Part shown: positions 7,914 to 15,938 of the stretch, piece by piece
Layout: each line of letters starts with the position of its first letter
Numbering within the stretch: the stretch's first letter is position 1
DNA from: Oscillospiraceae bacterium
Lineage (GTDB): Bacteria; Bacillota_A; Clostridia; Oscillospirales; Oscillospiraceae
Direction of reading: 5' to 3'
DNA: 28,780 bases
NCBI GenBank assembly: GCA_017381835.1
Contig: JAFOBK010000027.1
Location: 1 to 28,780, forward strand
Notes under the pieces: generated by a model
What the model saw: only the letters and a program-made list of their open reading frames with translations
Told to the model about the DNA's origin: nothing
Database searches by the model: none
Translations under genes and position numbers: made by a program

Positions 7914-8594
7914 ATGGCAAAGACTTATTCTATCGCAATTGACGGCCCTGCCGGTGCGGGCAAATCCACCATGGCCAAGACTTTGGCTAAGGAACTGGGT
8001 TTTTACTATGTGGATACCGGTGCTATTTACCGTACTGTAGCTTACTTCATGGATCTTCTGGGTGTCAGCCCCAAAGATGTGGACGGCGTAGAGCGCTATA
8101 TCGATGAGCTGACCATCGAGATTGAATATGATGAAGAAGGCACCCAGCACATGATTATGAACGGCATGGATGTGTCCGGTGATATCCGCACTCAGGATAT
8201 TTCTCAGAAGGCAAGTCTTGTGTCTGCCCATGCGGTGGTTCGTGAAGTGCTGCTGGACATGCAGCGGGATGTTGCCAGAAAGCACAATGTAATCATGGAT
8301 GGCCGCGATATCGGCACTGTGGTTCTGCCCAAGGCAGATGTGAAGATCTTCCTGACCGCCTCTCCCGAGGTCCGTGCGGAGCGCCGCACTAAGGAACTGT
8401 TGGCAAAGGGTCAGAAGGCTGTTTACGAAACTGTGCTGAAAGAGATCATTCAGCGTGACTACCAGGATACCCACCGTCCCATCGCACCTCTGAAGATGTG
8501 CAGAGATTCCATCAAGCTGGACACCTCTGACATGACCATTGAAGAGGTAGTAAATGAGATGCGCCGTATTGTAAAGGAGAAGATCCCCGTATGA
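7914..8594 (+). CDS. cmk: Cytidylate kinase
   Basis: Cmk phosphorylates CMP and dCMP with ATP in pyrimidine nucleotide supply. The 226-residue protein has the P-loop GPAGAGKS (11-18), the family motif YVDTGAIYR (about 31-39), and DGRDIGTVV near 126-134. Length is normal for the bacterial enzyme. ATG 7914 has AAGGAG 8 bases upstream; an earlier in-frame start at 7869 lies inside the sigma-like gene and lacks a site. The stop overlaps the ispH-S1 start by 4 bases. A cmk-ispH-S1 order is common in Clostridia and echoes the cmk-rpsA pair of other bacteria. Confidence 0.96.
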   Translation: MAKTYSIAIDGPAGAGKSTMAKTLAKELGFYYVDTGAIYRTVAYFMDLLGVSPKDVDGVERYIDELTIEIEYDEEGTQHMIMNGMDVSGDIRTQDISQKASLVSAHAVVREVLLDMQRDVARKHNVIMDGRDIGTVVLPKADVKIFLTASPEVRAERRTKELLAKGQKAVYETVLKEIIQRDYQDTHRPIAPLKMCRDSIKLDTSDMTIEEVVNEMRRIVKEKIPV

Positions 8595-10531
8595 GCATCC
8601 AGGTAGCGGAAAGTGCAGGCTTCTGCTTCGGTGTAAACCGGGCTGTGGAGCTGGTGGAGCGGGTTGCCAAAAACGGCAAACGGGTGGCCACTTTGGGACC
8701 CATCATCCATAACCGCCATGCAGTTGCTCATTTTGAAGCGATGGGTGTCCGGGTCATTGAAAGCCCCAAAGAGGCATCGGACAGAGATACGGTGATTATT
8801 CGTTCCCACGGTGTTACCAAAGCGGTGCAGGAAGAATTAGAAAAAACCGGCGCGGAAGTGGTGGATGCCACTTGTCCCTTCGTCAAGCGCATCCACGGAA
8901 TCGTGAGCAAGGCAGAGGCAGAAGGTGCCCTTCCGGTCATCATTGGCACTCGCAGCCATCCGGAGGTTATGGGTATTGCCGGTTGGTGCAGCACCTGCAA
9001 AATTTTTGAAAATCCCGAAGAATTGGAAAACTGGATCGAAAGCGGTGAAATTGCCCCGGATTTCCCTGTGCATATGGTCTGTCAGACCACATCCACAGAA
9101 TCTTTATGGAAAAAATGCGGAGAAATCGCAAAAAAACAGTTTACTAACTTGAAAATCTTTGATACAATATGTAAAGCTACTGAATTCCGGCAAAGCGAGG
9201 CAGCACAATTAAGTAAGAATTGTCAAGCCATGGTCGTTGTAGGAGACACCCACAGTTCCAACACAGGCCGCCTTGCTATGATTTGCCGGGAACACTGCGA
9301 TCGGGTTGTGCTGGTGGATAATGCCACTGAGCTGAATCCTGACTTTTTCCGCGGTGTGGCTGATGTTGGAATCACAGCTGGTGCATCGACACCGGCGTGG
9401 ATTATAAAGGAGGTCAACAAGACTATGAGCGAAATTATCAATGTTGAGGCTGTTGAGGAGAGCTTTGCCGAGCTGCTGGAGCAGTCCATCAAGACTTTAA
9501 ATACAGGAGATAAGGTAACTGGCATCGTTACCGGTATTGGCACTACCGAAGTTCAGATCGACCTGGGCACCAAGCACGCTGGTTACATTCCTTATGACGA
9601 AGTCAGCGCAGATCCCACTGTTAAGCCCGAAGATATCCTGAAGGTCGGCGACGAGATCGAGGTTTTCGTTGTTCGCGTTAACGATCAGGAAGGCACCTGC
9701 CAGCTGTCCAAGAAGAAGCTGGACGGCATGAAGATTTGGGACGACATGGCTACCTGGTGCGAAGAGAAGGCTACCGTTGAGGGTACCATCACTGAAGAGA
9801 ACAAGGGCGGCCTGGTTGCTAACATCAAGGGCATCCGCGTCTTCATCCCCGCTTCTCAGTCCGGTGTTGCTAAGGGCGGCGATATGGCTGGCCAGGTTGG
9901 CAAGACCGTTTCCCTGAAGATCACTGAGGTCAACCGTGCACGTCGTCGTGTTATCGGCTCCATCCGTGCTGTTTCTTCCGAGTCCCGTAAGGCTCAGCAG
10001 GAGAAGATCTGGAACGAGATCGAGGTTGGCGCAAAGTACCACGGCACCGTTAAGTCCCTGACTTCTTACGGCGCATTCGTTGACATCGGCGGTGTTGACG
10101 GCATGGTTCACGTTTCCGAGCTGAGCTGGAACCGCATCAAGACTCCCGCTGACGTTGTTTCCGTTGGCGACGAGATCGATGTTTACGTCATCTCCTTCGA
10201 CCCCGTGAAGCACAAGATCTCCCTGGGTTACAAGACTGCTGAGATGAATCCCTGGAATCAGTTCATGACCAAGTACAGCATCGGTGATGTTGTTGACGCT
10301 AAGATCGTCAAGCTGATGACCTTCGGCGCATTCGCAGAGATCCTGCCCGGCGTTGACGGCCTGATCCACATCTCTCAGATCGCTGACAAGCGCATCGGCA
10401 AGCCCGAGGATGTTCTGGCTGAGGGTCAGGATGTTCAGGTTAAGATCACTGATGTTGACGCAGAGAACAAGCGTATCTCTCTGTCCATCCGTGCTCTGCT
10501 GGAAGCAGCTGAGGAAGAAGAGGCTGAGTAA
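8591..10531 (+). CDS. ispH: IspH (HMBPP reductase) fused to four-domain ribosomal protein S1
   Basis: Residues 1-276 form IspH, the last enzyme of the methylerythritol phosphate pathway, which makes IPP and DMAPP from HMBPP on a 4Fe-4S cluster. The three cluster cysteines are visible (C12, C95, C194), with active-site motifs RSHGV (71-75), RSHPE (121-125) and HSSNT (221-225). Residues 279-646 hold four S1 RNA-binding domains, about 305-376, 393-460, 478-548 and 563-635, ending in an acidic tail. Such fusions are known in Clostridia. An excellent internal SD and ATG lie exactly at the junction (codon 279), and codon use becomes much more optimised after it. Free S1 may thus be made as well. 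A strong terminator follows. Confidence 0.95.
   Translation: MSIQVAESAGFCFGVNRAVELVERVAKNGKRVATLGPIIHNRHAVAHFEAMGVRVIESPKEASDRDTVIIRSHGVTKAVQEELEKTGAEVVDATCPFVKRIHGIVSKAEAEGALPVIIGTRSHPEVMGIAGWCSTCKIFENPEELENWIESGEIAPDFPVHMVCQTTSTESLWKKCGEIAKKQFTNLKIFDTICKATEFRQSEAAQLSKNCQAMVVVGDTHSSNTGRLAMICREHCDRVVLVDNATELNPDFFRGVADVGITAGASTPAWIIKEVNKTMSEIINVEAVEESFAELLEQSIKTLNTGDKVTGIVTGIGTTEVQIDLGTKHAGYIPYDEVSADPTVKPEDILKVGDEIEVFVVRVNDQEGTCQLSKKKLDGMKIWDDMATWCEEKATVEGTITEENKGGLVANIKGIRVFIPASQSGVAKGGDMAGQVGKTVSLKITEVNRARRRVIGSIRAVSSESRKAQQEKIWNEIEVGAKYHGTVKSLTSYGAFVDIGGVDGMVHVSELSWNRIKTPADVVSVGDEIDVYVISFDPVKHKISLGYKTAEMNPWNQFMTKYSIGDVVDAKIVKLMTFGAFAEILPGVDGLIHISQIADKRIGKPEDVLAEGQDVQVKITDVDAENKRISLSIRALLEAAEEEEAE
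9406..9427 (+). promoter_or_regulatory. Internal ribosome binding site and start codon for free S1
   Basis: AAAGGAGGT (9406-9414) is a near-perfect SD, followed after 10 bases by an in-frame ATG at 9425-9427. This codon (M279) begins MSEIINVEAVEESF, an ordinary N-terminus for clostridial S1-type proteins. The site falls between the IspH and S1 parts, not inside a domain. Confidence 0.7.
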
Positions 10532-10544
10532 TTTAGCACCTACA

Positions 10545-10580
10545 TACCGGGGCCAGTTTTATGGCCCCGGTATTGATTTT
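10545..10580 (+). terminator. Terminator after the ispH-S1 gene
   Basis: An 11-bp stem pairs TACCGGGGCCA (10545-10555) with TGGCCCCGGTA (10562-10572) around a 6-base loop, followed by TTGATTTT. It ends the long plus-strand block. Confidence 0.88.
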
Positions 10581-10616
10581 AGCCTACATCGCAACCAGCT
10601 TTTTGGCTGGATGCCG

Positions 10617-10703
10617 GATCTTTTTCCCCAATTCATCCAATTGAAAATCTTGAAATACACAAAGTATTCCTGCAATTTTCAATTGTCGACTTGGAGCAAA
10701 ATC
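10617..10703. repeat. Hairpin repeat element, copy 2 (first copy at 174-260)
   Basis: This aligns without gaps to 174-260. The lower 10 bp of the inner stem is perfect (10639-10648 with 10675-10684). The top helix ATAC-ACAAA-GTAT (10655-10667) is identical to copy 1. Positions 10651/10672 and 10652/10671 become G-T wobbles, and four upper-stem pairs are lost. Similarity resumes after a 4-base gap with CCATCC (10709-10714) and a GGCTGT stretch near 10740. As in copy 1, the element follows a terminator and precedes a new transcription unit. Confidence 0.72.
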
Positions 10704-10774
10704 TCTCGCCATCCATCACAAAAAGTTGCTTGTGATGCAGGCTGTATATGTAAAATATTATTCGGAGGGATATT

Positions 10775-11059
10775 ATGATTAAACATATTGTTGTGTACAC
10801 GCTGAAAGAGGGCGTCAACAAGGCGGACGCCATTGAGATCGTCCGATCTCAGCTGGAGCCTCTGGTAGGTGTGATTCCCGGCCTTACCCATATGGAAATC
10901 CGCGCAACTTACCAGGGTAACATGGACTACGCTCTGTACTCCGAGTTTGAGAGCAAGGAAGCCCTGGCTGCTTACCGTGAGCATCCTGCACACCTGGCTG
11001 CCAAGGAGCATTTCCACCATTTCCTGGACAAGCGTGTTGCCGCTGACTATGAGGTGTAA
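10775..11059 (+). CDS. Dabb-domain (stress-responsive A/B barrel) protein
   Basis: The 94-residue protein has the Dabb pattern: MIKHIVVYTLKEG at the start, a GVIPGLTHMEIR segment near 32-43, DYALYSEFESKEALAAYREHPAH near 50-72, and a histidine-rich HFHHFLDKRV near 78-87. Dabb proteins are small dimeric ferredoxin-like barrels of varied or unknown role. CGGAGGG (10762-10768) precedes the start by 6 bases. It is followed 3 bases after its stop by the ACT gene, so it is probably the first gene of a three-gene unit. A weak upstream promoter (TTGCTT at 10726, TAAAAT at 10751, 19-bp spacing) is possible. Confidence 0.88.
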   Translation: MIKHIVVYTLKEGVNKADAIEIVRSQLEPLVGVIPGLTHMEIRATYQGNMDYALYSEFESKEALAAYREHPAHLAAKEHFHHFLDKRVAADYEV

Positions 11060-11062
11060 TCT

Positions 11063-11332
11063 ATGAAAGCCATTGTAACTGTTGTGGGCAAGGACCGGAT
11101 CGGTATTATTGCCAATGTTTGTACCCTGCTTGCGCATTATCAGGTCAACATCCTGGATATTAGTCAGACCGTTATGCAGGGCTACTTTACCATGATGATG
11201 GCGGTGGATACCTCCAAGAGCGAGATCCCCTTTGCAGAGCTGGCTAAGAAGCTGGATGCCAAGGGCGAGGAGATGGGTATGTCCATCCGTCTGCAGAGAG
11301 AAGATATTTTTGAGGCAATGCATCGGGTGTAA
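11063..11332 (+). CDS. ACT-domain protein (UPF0237 family)
   Basis: The 89-residue protein is a single ACT domain, opening MKAIVTVVGKDRIGIIANVC and continuing with VNILDISQTVMQGYFTM; the GKDRIGI loop is where ACT domains usually bind small ligands. The family is typically encoded next to the PFL/DUF711 protein, as here (3 bases to the next start). A ligand-sensing or partner role for the PFL protein is inferred from this pairing and is not demonstrated. The weak SD (GAGGTG at 11050-11055) lies inside the end of the Dabb gene, which suggests coupled translation. Confidence 0.92.
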   Translation: MKAIVTVVGKDRIGIIANVCTLLAHYQVNILDISQTVMQGYFTMMMAVDTSKSEIPFAELAKKLDAKGEEMGMSIRLQREDIFEAMHRV

Positions 11333-11335
11333 ATT

Positions 11336-12694
11336 ATGTTGAATATTAAAGATATTTTAGCCACCCAGGATATGATCGACAAGCGCCACCTGGACATCCG
11401 CACCATCACCATGGGTATCAGCCTGCTAGATTGCGCCCATGAGGATGTTAATGTGTGCGCCCAGCGGATCTATGACAAGATTACCCGCAAAGCGGAGAAT
11501 CTTGTGAAGGTAGGCGAAGAAATCGAATGGGAATTCGGCATTCCCATCGTCAATAAGCGTATTTCCGTCACTCCCATTGCTATTGTGGGCAATTCCTGCA
11601 ATACCGACTCCTATGTGCCCCTGGCTATCGCTATGGATAAGGCAGCCAAGGAATGCGGTGTCAACTTCATTGGCGGCTTCTCTGCTCTGGTGCAGAAGGG
11701 CTGTACCAAGGGTGACTGGATCCTGATGGATTCCATTCCCGAGGCTATGAAAGCTACCGAGCGTGTCTGCTCCAGCGTCAATGTGGGCTCCACCAAGGCC
11801 GGTATCAACATGGATGCCGTGGCGAAAATGGGTAAAATCATCAAGAAGACCGCAGAAATTACCGCTGATCAGGACGGCCTGGGCTGTGCAAAGCTGGTGG
11901 TATTTGCCAATGCCGTAGAGGATAACCCCTTTATGGCCGGTGCGTTCCATGGCGTAGGTGAGCCGGAGGTAGAGCTGAATGTAGGTGTTTCCGGTCCTGG
12001 TGTTGTCTATCATGCCCTGAAGGGTGTGAAGGGTCAGCCTTTCGATGTTGTGGCAGAAACCATTAAGAAGACCGCCTTCCGTATTACCCGTATGGGTCAG
12101 ATCGTAGGTGTGGAAGCAGGCAAGCGGCTGGATGTGCCTTTTGGCATCGTAGACCTTTCCCTGGCTCCCACTCCCGCTGTGGGCGACTCCGTTGCCCGTA
12201 TTTTGGAGGAAATGGGACTGGAAGTCTGCGGCACTCACGGTACTACCGCAGCCCTGGCGCTCCTCAATGACGCTGTCAAGAAGGGCGGCGTGATGGCCTC
12301 CAACCATGTGGGCGGCCTTTCCGGTGCCTTCATCCCCGTGTCTGAGGACGAGGGTATGATCGCAGCTGCCGAGTCCGGCGTATTGACTTTGGACAAGCTG
12401 GAAGCCATGACCTGCGTTTGCTCCGTTGGTTTGGATATGATCGCCGTTCCCGGCGATACCAGCGCCGACACCATCTCCGCTATCATTGCGGACGAAGCAG
12501 CCATCGGTATGGTCAACTCCAAGACCACTGCAGTTCGAATCATTCCCGCTCCCGGCAAAACTGTCGGCGACCGCGTGGAAATGGGCGGATTGCTGGGCAG
12601 CGCTCCTGTTATGCCCGTTCACGGCGAAAGTGCAGCAGAATTCATTGCCCGTGGCGGCAGAATTCCCGCACCGCTGCAGAGCCTGAAAAACTAA
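11336..12694 (+). CDS. PFL family protein (UPF0210/DUF711)
   Basis: The 452-residue protein matches the UPF0210 family: [13 protein letters not shown] near 26-38, [18 protein letters not shown] near 82-99, [15 protein letters not shown] near 113-127, and a glycine-rich C-terminal half with [20 protein letters not shown]. The fold is related to pyruvate formate-lyase, but no biochemical function is established to my knowledge. Length is usual for the family. It is directly downstream of its common partner, the ACT protein. A REP-like palindrome with a T-run follows and may end transcription. Confidence 0.93.
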   Translation: MLNIKDILATQDMIDKRHLDIRTITMGISLLDCAHEDVNVCAQRIYDKITRKAENLVKVGEEIEWEFGIPIVNKRISVTPIAIVGNSCNTDSYVPLAIAMDKAAKECGVNFIGGFSALVQKGCTKGDWILMDSIPEAMKATERVCSSVNVGSTKAGINMDAVAKMGKIIKKTAEITADQDGLGCAKLVVFANAVEDNPFMAGAFHGVGEPEVELNVGVSGPGVVYHALKGVKGQPFDVVAETIKKTAFRITRMGQIVGVEAGKRLDVPFGIVDLSLAPTPAVGDSVARILEEMGLEVCGTHGTTAALALLNDAVKKGGVMASNHVGGLSGAFIPVSEDEGMIAAAESGVLTLDKLEAMTCVCSVGLDMIAVPGDTSADTISAIIADEAAIGMVNSKTTAVRIIPAPGKTVGDRVEMGGLLGSAPVMPVHGESAAEFIARGGRIPAPLQSLKN

Positions 12695-12701
12695 TACTTT
12701 G

Positions 12702-12799
12702 CTGTCATTGCGAACCAGCAACCGATGTCACTGGTGTGGCAATCTCCCGAATCATCTGGGGATTCCCACGCCAGTGTTCGCACTGGCTCGGAATGACAG
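12702..12799. repeat. REP/BIME-like palindromic element, inverted pair
   Basis: The ends are inverted repeats: CTGTCATTGCGA (12702-12713) and TCGGAATGACAG (12788-12799) differ at one position. Inside, ACTGGTGTGGCAATC on the left is matched in inverse by GATTCCCACGCCAGT on the right. The right half can fold on itself through CCAGTG and CACTGG (12771-12786). The element is thus two copies of a roughly 39-base unit, head to head. A single unit recurs at 15900-15938. A TTTCTTTTT run follows, so it may also act as a terminator for the PFL gene. Confidence 0.8.
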
Positions 12800-12836
12800 T
12801 TTCTTTTTGCATTGATTGTGAGAGGCGGCGTAAATA

Positions 12837-13418
12837 ATGATTACCATTGAACAGGCAAAGCAAGAACTGAACATAGCCGTGCAGAATAATCCCGGTCCCT
12901 GGGAGCAGCACAGTTTGGTCACTGCGGACAATGCCAGGCGGATCGCAGAAAAAGTACCGGGTATGGATCCTGATAAGGCATATCTCATGGGTTTGCTGCA
13001 TGATATCGGCCGTCGGGAGGGCGTTACCGGCATGCTTCATGTGATCGACGGCTATGACTATATGATGCAGCTGGGCGAACCGGAGATTGCAGTCATCTGT
13101 CTGACCCATTCCTTCGCTTCTCAGAATGTGGAGCATTTTGAAGGTAAGCATGATTGCACGGCAGAGCAAAAGAACTTCATCAGGGATTTTGTAGAAAACA
13201 GAGTTTATGATGATTACGATAAGCTGATTCAGCTGTGCGATGCCATTTCTCTGCCGGAGGGAGCCTGCATCATGGAAAAGCGCTTTGTGGATGTGGCGCT
13301 GCGTCACGGAGTTAGGGAATATACCACCACCCGATGGCGAGCCTATATGGATCTGAAAAAGTATTTCGATTCTCTCTGCGGCTGTGATATCTATACATTG
13401 CTACCGAAACTCATTTAA
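12837..13418 (+). CDS. HD-domain phosphohydrolase-like protein
   Basis: The 193-residue protein shows HD-superfamily metal-site features: H25 in EQHSLVTADNARRIAE, H55-D56 in LMGLLHDIGRREG, H68 in MLHVIDGYDYM, H91 in LTHSF, and a later aspartate in LIQLCDAISL. This arrangement is typical of small HD hydrolases acting on nucleotides or related phosphate esters; the substrate is unknown. GAGAGGCGG lies 7-15 bases upstream of ATG 12837. It stands alone after the palindromic element and shares a bidirectional terminator with the convergent HAD gene. Confidence 0.85.
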   Translation: MITIEQAKQELNIAVQNNPGPWEQHSLVTADNARRIAEKVPGMDPDKAYLMGLLHDIGRREGVTGMLHVIDGYDYMMQLGEPEIAVICLTHSFASQNVEHFEGKHDCTAEQKNFIRDFVENRVYDDYDKLIQLCDAISLPEGACIMEKRFVDVALRHGVREYTTTRWRAYMDLKKYFDSLCGCDIYTLLPKLI

Positions 13419-13422
13419 AATA

Positions 13423-13454
13423 AAAAAGCGTGCTGCAATCGCAGCACGCTTTTT
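13423..13454. terminator. Bidirectional terminator between the HD and HAD genes
   Basis: A perfect 14-bp stem pairs AAAAAGCGTGCTGC (13423-13436) with GCAGCACGCTTTTT (13441-13454) around a 4-base loop. The A-run and T-run at the two ends serve both strands. Confidence 0.93.
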
Positions 13455-13458
13455 CTAT

Positions 13459-14106
13459 TTAGTTAAACAAATCGGTCAATTCCTTGATTTCGTTCAGCAG
13501 ATACTCAGGATGTACCCGCTCTGCCAGCTCTTCCTTGGAGAAGGTGGTGGGCACGCCCACCGCATCCATTCCGGCAGCGTGAGCAGCCGTGATACCGCTG
13601 ACCGCATCTTCCACTACCAGGCAGTCTTTAGGATCCATACCGATGCGACGGGCACCTTCCAGGTAAATATCCGGGAAAGGCTTTTTCCGTGCTACATCGG
13701 AGCCGGTGACCAGCGCAGAGAAGATACTCTCGTCTACGCCAATGGCCTGGATGTTGTAGCGTACCTTCCGCAGGTCTGCAGCGGAACAGACAGCCATGAC
13801 AAGGCCCTTTGCGTGGAGTGCTTCCAGCATTTCCTTGACACCCCGGGGAACTTCTGCCATTTCCTTTACCTGCTGGCCAAAATAATCGTAAGCCTTTTCT
13901 TTCATATCGAAAGTGTAGGTGTGGCCGTATTTCTCAGCTACACCGCCTACGAATTTGTCCTCGCCCATGCCGGTGAATTCCCGGAAATCTTCATGCTTAG
14001 CTTCAATGCCATACTCAGCAAGAGCCTGAATGGCGGCATGGCGCATCAGAAATTCGGATTCGATGAGAACACCGTCCATATCGAAAAGAATTGCTTTATA
14101 CTTCAT
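13459..14106 (-). CDS. HAD-superfamily phosphatase (beta-phosphoglucomutase/phosphatase group)
   Basis: The 215-residue protein has the HAD motifs in order: motif I DMDGVLIESE with nucleophile D9 and D11, a helical cap (about 15-85), motif II CSAAD near 108-112, motif III lysine in KKPFPDIYL near 141-149, and motif IV VVEDAVSGI near 163-171. This arrangement is seen in beta-phosphoglucomutase-like proteins and broad sugar-phosphate phosphatases. The substrate cannot be assigned. A GAGGT site precedes the start. It begins 8 bases after the gltX stop, so it is probably cotranscribed with gltX. Confidence 0.88.
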   Translation of the reverse strand: MKYKAILFDMDGVLIESEFLMRHAAIQALAEYGIEAKHEDFREFTGMGEDKFVGGVAEKYGHTYTFDMKEKAYDYFGQQVKEMAEVPRGVKEMLEALHAKGLVMAVCSAADLRKVRYNIQAIGVDESIFSALVTGSDVARKKPFPDIYLEGARRIGMDPKDCLVVEDAVSGITAAHAAGMDAVGVPTTFSKEELAERVHPEYLLNEIKELTDLFN

Positions 14107-14114
14107 TATTTACC

Positions 14115-15758
14115 TCACAGAGTGTCGATCACAGCGCGGATTCTTGCCACAGTGCGGTCATAACCCAGAATCTGCATTACAGTGTACAGGTCAGGGGAAT
14201 TGGTCTTGCCGGTGACGGCCTGACGGACAAAGGTGGAGATGTCAGCCACAGTACCGGGGAATGCGTCGGGATCTGCCTTATAGGCCTTCATATCGGTGGT
14301 GAAGCCCATTTCGGTGGTGATCTCCTTGACCTTATCAAACCAAATACCGGAATCGTCAGCAATATCGAACTTTTCCAGGAACTTCAGCAGTGCGGTCTTG
14401 ACGGTCTCGGAGGAGAACTTCTCGTTAAAGACGGGCTTTTCCAGATACTCGTCATAGAAGAAGCCCATGTAATCCTTGGCATCCTTCCAAACCGCCAGAT
14501 CCTTACGGGGCTTCTTGCCGCCGCGGCCGATGGCCAGGATTTTGGTGGCAAATTCAGCGTCAGCAGCCAGCTTGTCACCAAAGTCGGCGTCGAATTCCTT
14601 TGCCCACTCGGTCAGCAGGGTGTAGACGGTTTCAGCGCTCATCTTGGAGATGACATTCTTACTTACATCGGTGAGCTTGGCGTAGTCAAAGAGGCTGCCT
14701 GCGGGATTCAGCTTCTTGGGGCTGAACTTGAAGTCATCCAGGTCTGCATCGGGATTTGCACGGCGCCAATCCTCAAAGTTGGAGTTCAGAATGGTCATGA
14801 TGTACTCACGAACAGCGGCGATGGGGAAGCCTTCTGCCTTGTAGTAGGTCAGTGCCAGTTCGGGGTCCTTACGCTTGGAGAGCTTACGCTTGGAGGTGCC
14901 GTCCATCTTCATCAGAGGTCCGATGTGGACATACTTGGGCAGCTTAAAGCCCAGTGCCTTGAACAGCTGAATGTGGAAGGGCAGGGTTGCCATCCATTCG
15001 TCACCACGGACAACATGGGTGGTGTGCATCAGATGATCGTCCACAGCATGAGCAAAGTGGTAGGTGGGGATGCCATCGGACTTCAGCAGGACATGGTCGA
15101 TGTCATTTTCGGTGATGGTCAGCTTGCCCTTAACCAGGTCATCAAACTTGAACTGGTTTTCCAAAGAACCGGTGGAACGGAAGCGGAGCACCCAGGGATT
15201 GCCGGCATCCAGCTGAGCTTTGATGTCCTCGATGCTGCGGTCACGCCACATGGCAAATTCGCCGTAGTAGCCAAAGTTGACCTTCTGAGCTTCCTGCTTT
15301 TCACGCATGGCGGTCAGCTCTTCCTCGGTGCAGAAACAGGGATAAGCCTGGCCTTCTTCTACCAGCTTCTTAGCGAATACATGGTAGATGGCAGCGCGCT
15401 GACGCTGGCGGTAAGGACCGTAAATACCGTTGTCACCGTCGTGGGTAGCGCCTTCGTCAAACTGAATGCCATAGTGCTTCAGCGTGTCGATCAGCACTTC
15501 CACAGCGCCGGGGACTTCCCGCTTGGCATCGGTATCTTCCACGCGCAGGAACAGCACACCGTTAGACTGGTGGCTCATGCGTTCGGAAATGGTGCCCTGC
15601 ACCAGGTTGCCCAGGTGGACAAAGCCGGTGGGGGAGGGAGCCATACGGGAAACAACAGCGCCTTCGGGCAGGTTTCTTGCGGGGAAACGAGCTTCCACCT
15701 CATCGGGGGTCTCGGTTACATTGGGGAACAAAAGATTTGCTAATACTTTATAATCCAT
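14115..15758 (-). CDS. gltX: Glutamyl-tRNA synthetase (GluRS/GlnRS class Ic)
   Basis: This enzyme charges tRNA with glutamate using ATP. The 547-residue protein has the HIGH-type motif PSPTGFVHLGN (41-51), the KMSKS-type loop SKRKLSKRKDP near 305-315, and a C-terminal helical anticodon-binding part. Length is somewhat above the usual 470-500 for bacterial GluRS and fits a clostridial variant. No glutaminyl-specific feature was identified, so glutamate is the default call. CGAGGT lies upstream of ATG 15758, and a good promoter sits at 15822-15793. It is divergent from trpS and followed by a HAD gene. Confidence 0.93.
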   Translation of the reverse strand: MDYKVLANLLFPNVTETPDEVEARFPARNLPEGAVVSRMAPSPTGFVHLGNLVQGTISERMSHQSNGVLFLRVEDTDAKREVPGAVEVLIDTLKHYGIQFDEGATHDGDNGIYGPYRQRQRAAIYHVFAKKLVEEGQAYPCFCTEEELTAMREKQEAQKVNFGYYGEFAMWRDRSIEDIKAQLDAGNPWVLRFRSTGSLENQFKFDDLVKGKLTITENDIDHVLLKSDGIPTYHFAHAVDDHLMHTTHVVRGDEWMATLPFHIQLFKALGFKLPKYVHIGPLMKMDGTSKRKLSKRKDPELALTYYKAEGFPIAAVREYIMTILNSNFEDWRRANPDADLDDFKFSPKKLNPAGSLFDYAKLTDVSKNVISKMSAETVYTLLTEWAKEFDADFGDKLAADAEFATKILAIGRGGKKPRKDLAVWKDAKDYMGFFYDEYLEKPVFNEKFSSETVKTALLKFLEKFDIADDSGIWFDKVKEITTEMGFTTDMKAYKADPDAFPGTVADISTFVRQAVTGKTNSPDLYTVMQILGYDRTVARIRAVIDTL

Positions 15759-15792
15759 AAAAGTTACCTCGGAGCTTTAAAATTCTCTTGAT

Positions 15793-15822
15793 ACTATACC
15801 ATAATTGCCCCCATAAAGTCAA
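15793..15822 (-). promoter_or_regulatory. Promoter of gltX
   Basis: On the minus strand, TTGACT (15822-15817) and TATAGT (15798-15793) are separated by 18 bp. The -35 box lies only 7 bases from the -35 box of the divergent trpS promoter. Confidence 0.75.
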
Positions 15823-15829
15823 TTTCTCG

Positions 15830-15858
15830 TTGCGTTTTCTTGCCGGTTATGTTAAAAT
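15830..15858 (+). promoter_or_regulatory. Promoter of trpS
   Basis: TTGCGT (15830-15835) and TAAAAT (15853-15858) are separated by 17 bp. Transcription would begin near 15865 and give a leader of about 110 bases that contains the REP-like half unit. Confidence 0.65.
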
Positions 15859-15899
15859 AGCGAAAATGTCTGCGTCCAATGGGCGCTATCGATTTTCCA

Positions 15900-15938
15900 C
15901 GTCATTGCGTACCAGTGCGTACACTGGTGTGGCAATCT
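15900..15938 (+). repeat. Single REP-like half unit in the trpS leader
   Basis: CGTCATTGCGTACCAG opens the unit and CTGGTGTGGCAATC closes it, matching both arms of the element at 12702-12799. It contains a perfect hairpin: ACCAGTG (15911-15917) and CACTGGT (15922-15928) around CGTA. It lies between the trpS promoter and its start codon, so it should be transcribed into the mRNA leader. Confidence 0.78.

Noticed and set aside
9497..10369. Minus-strand open frame of 290 codons opposite the S1 domains
   Set aside because: It arises from the strongly biased codons of the S1 part. Its sequence is repetitive in D, N, L and V with no domain and no SD.
12695..12836. CRISPR array or insertion sequence in the palindrome-rich gap
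   Set aside because: There are only two inverted half units with no regularly spaced repeats, no spacers and no transposase frame.
14091..15743. Plus-strand open frame of 550 codons opposite gltX
   Set aside because: It is a mirror of gltX, which has clear synthetase motifs, an SD and a promoter. The opposite frame shows no recognisable domain and has the composition of an antisense shadow.
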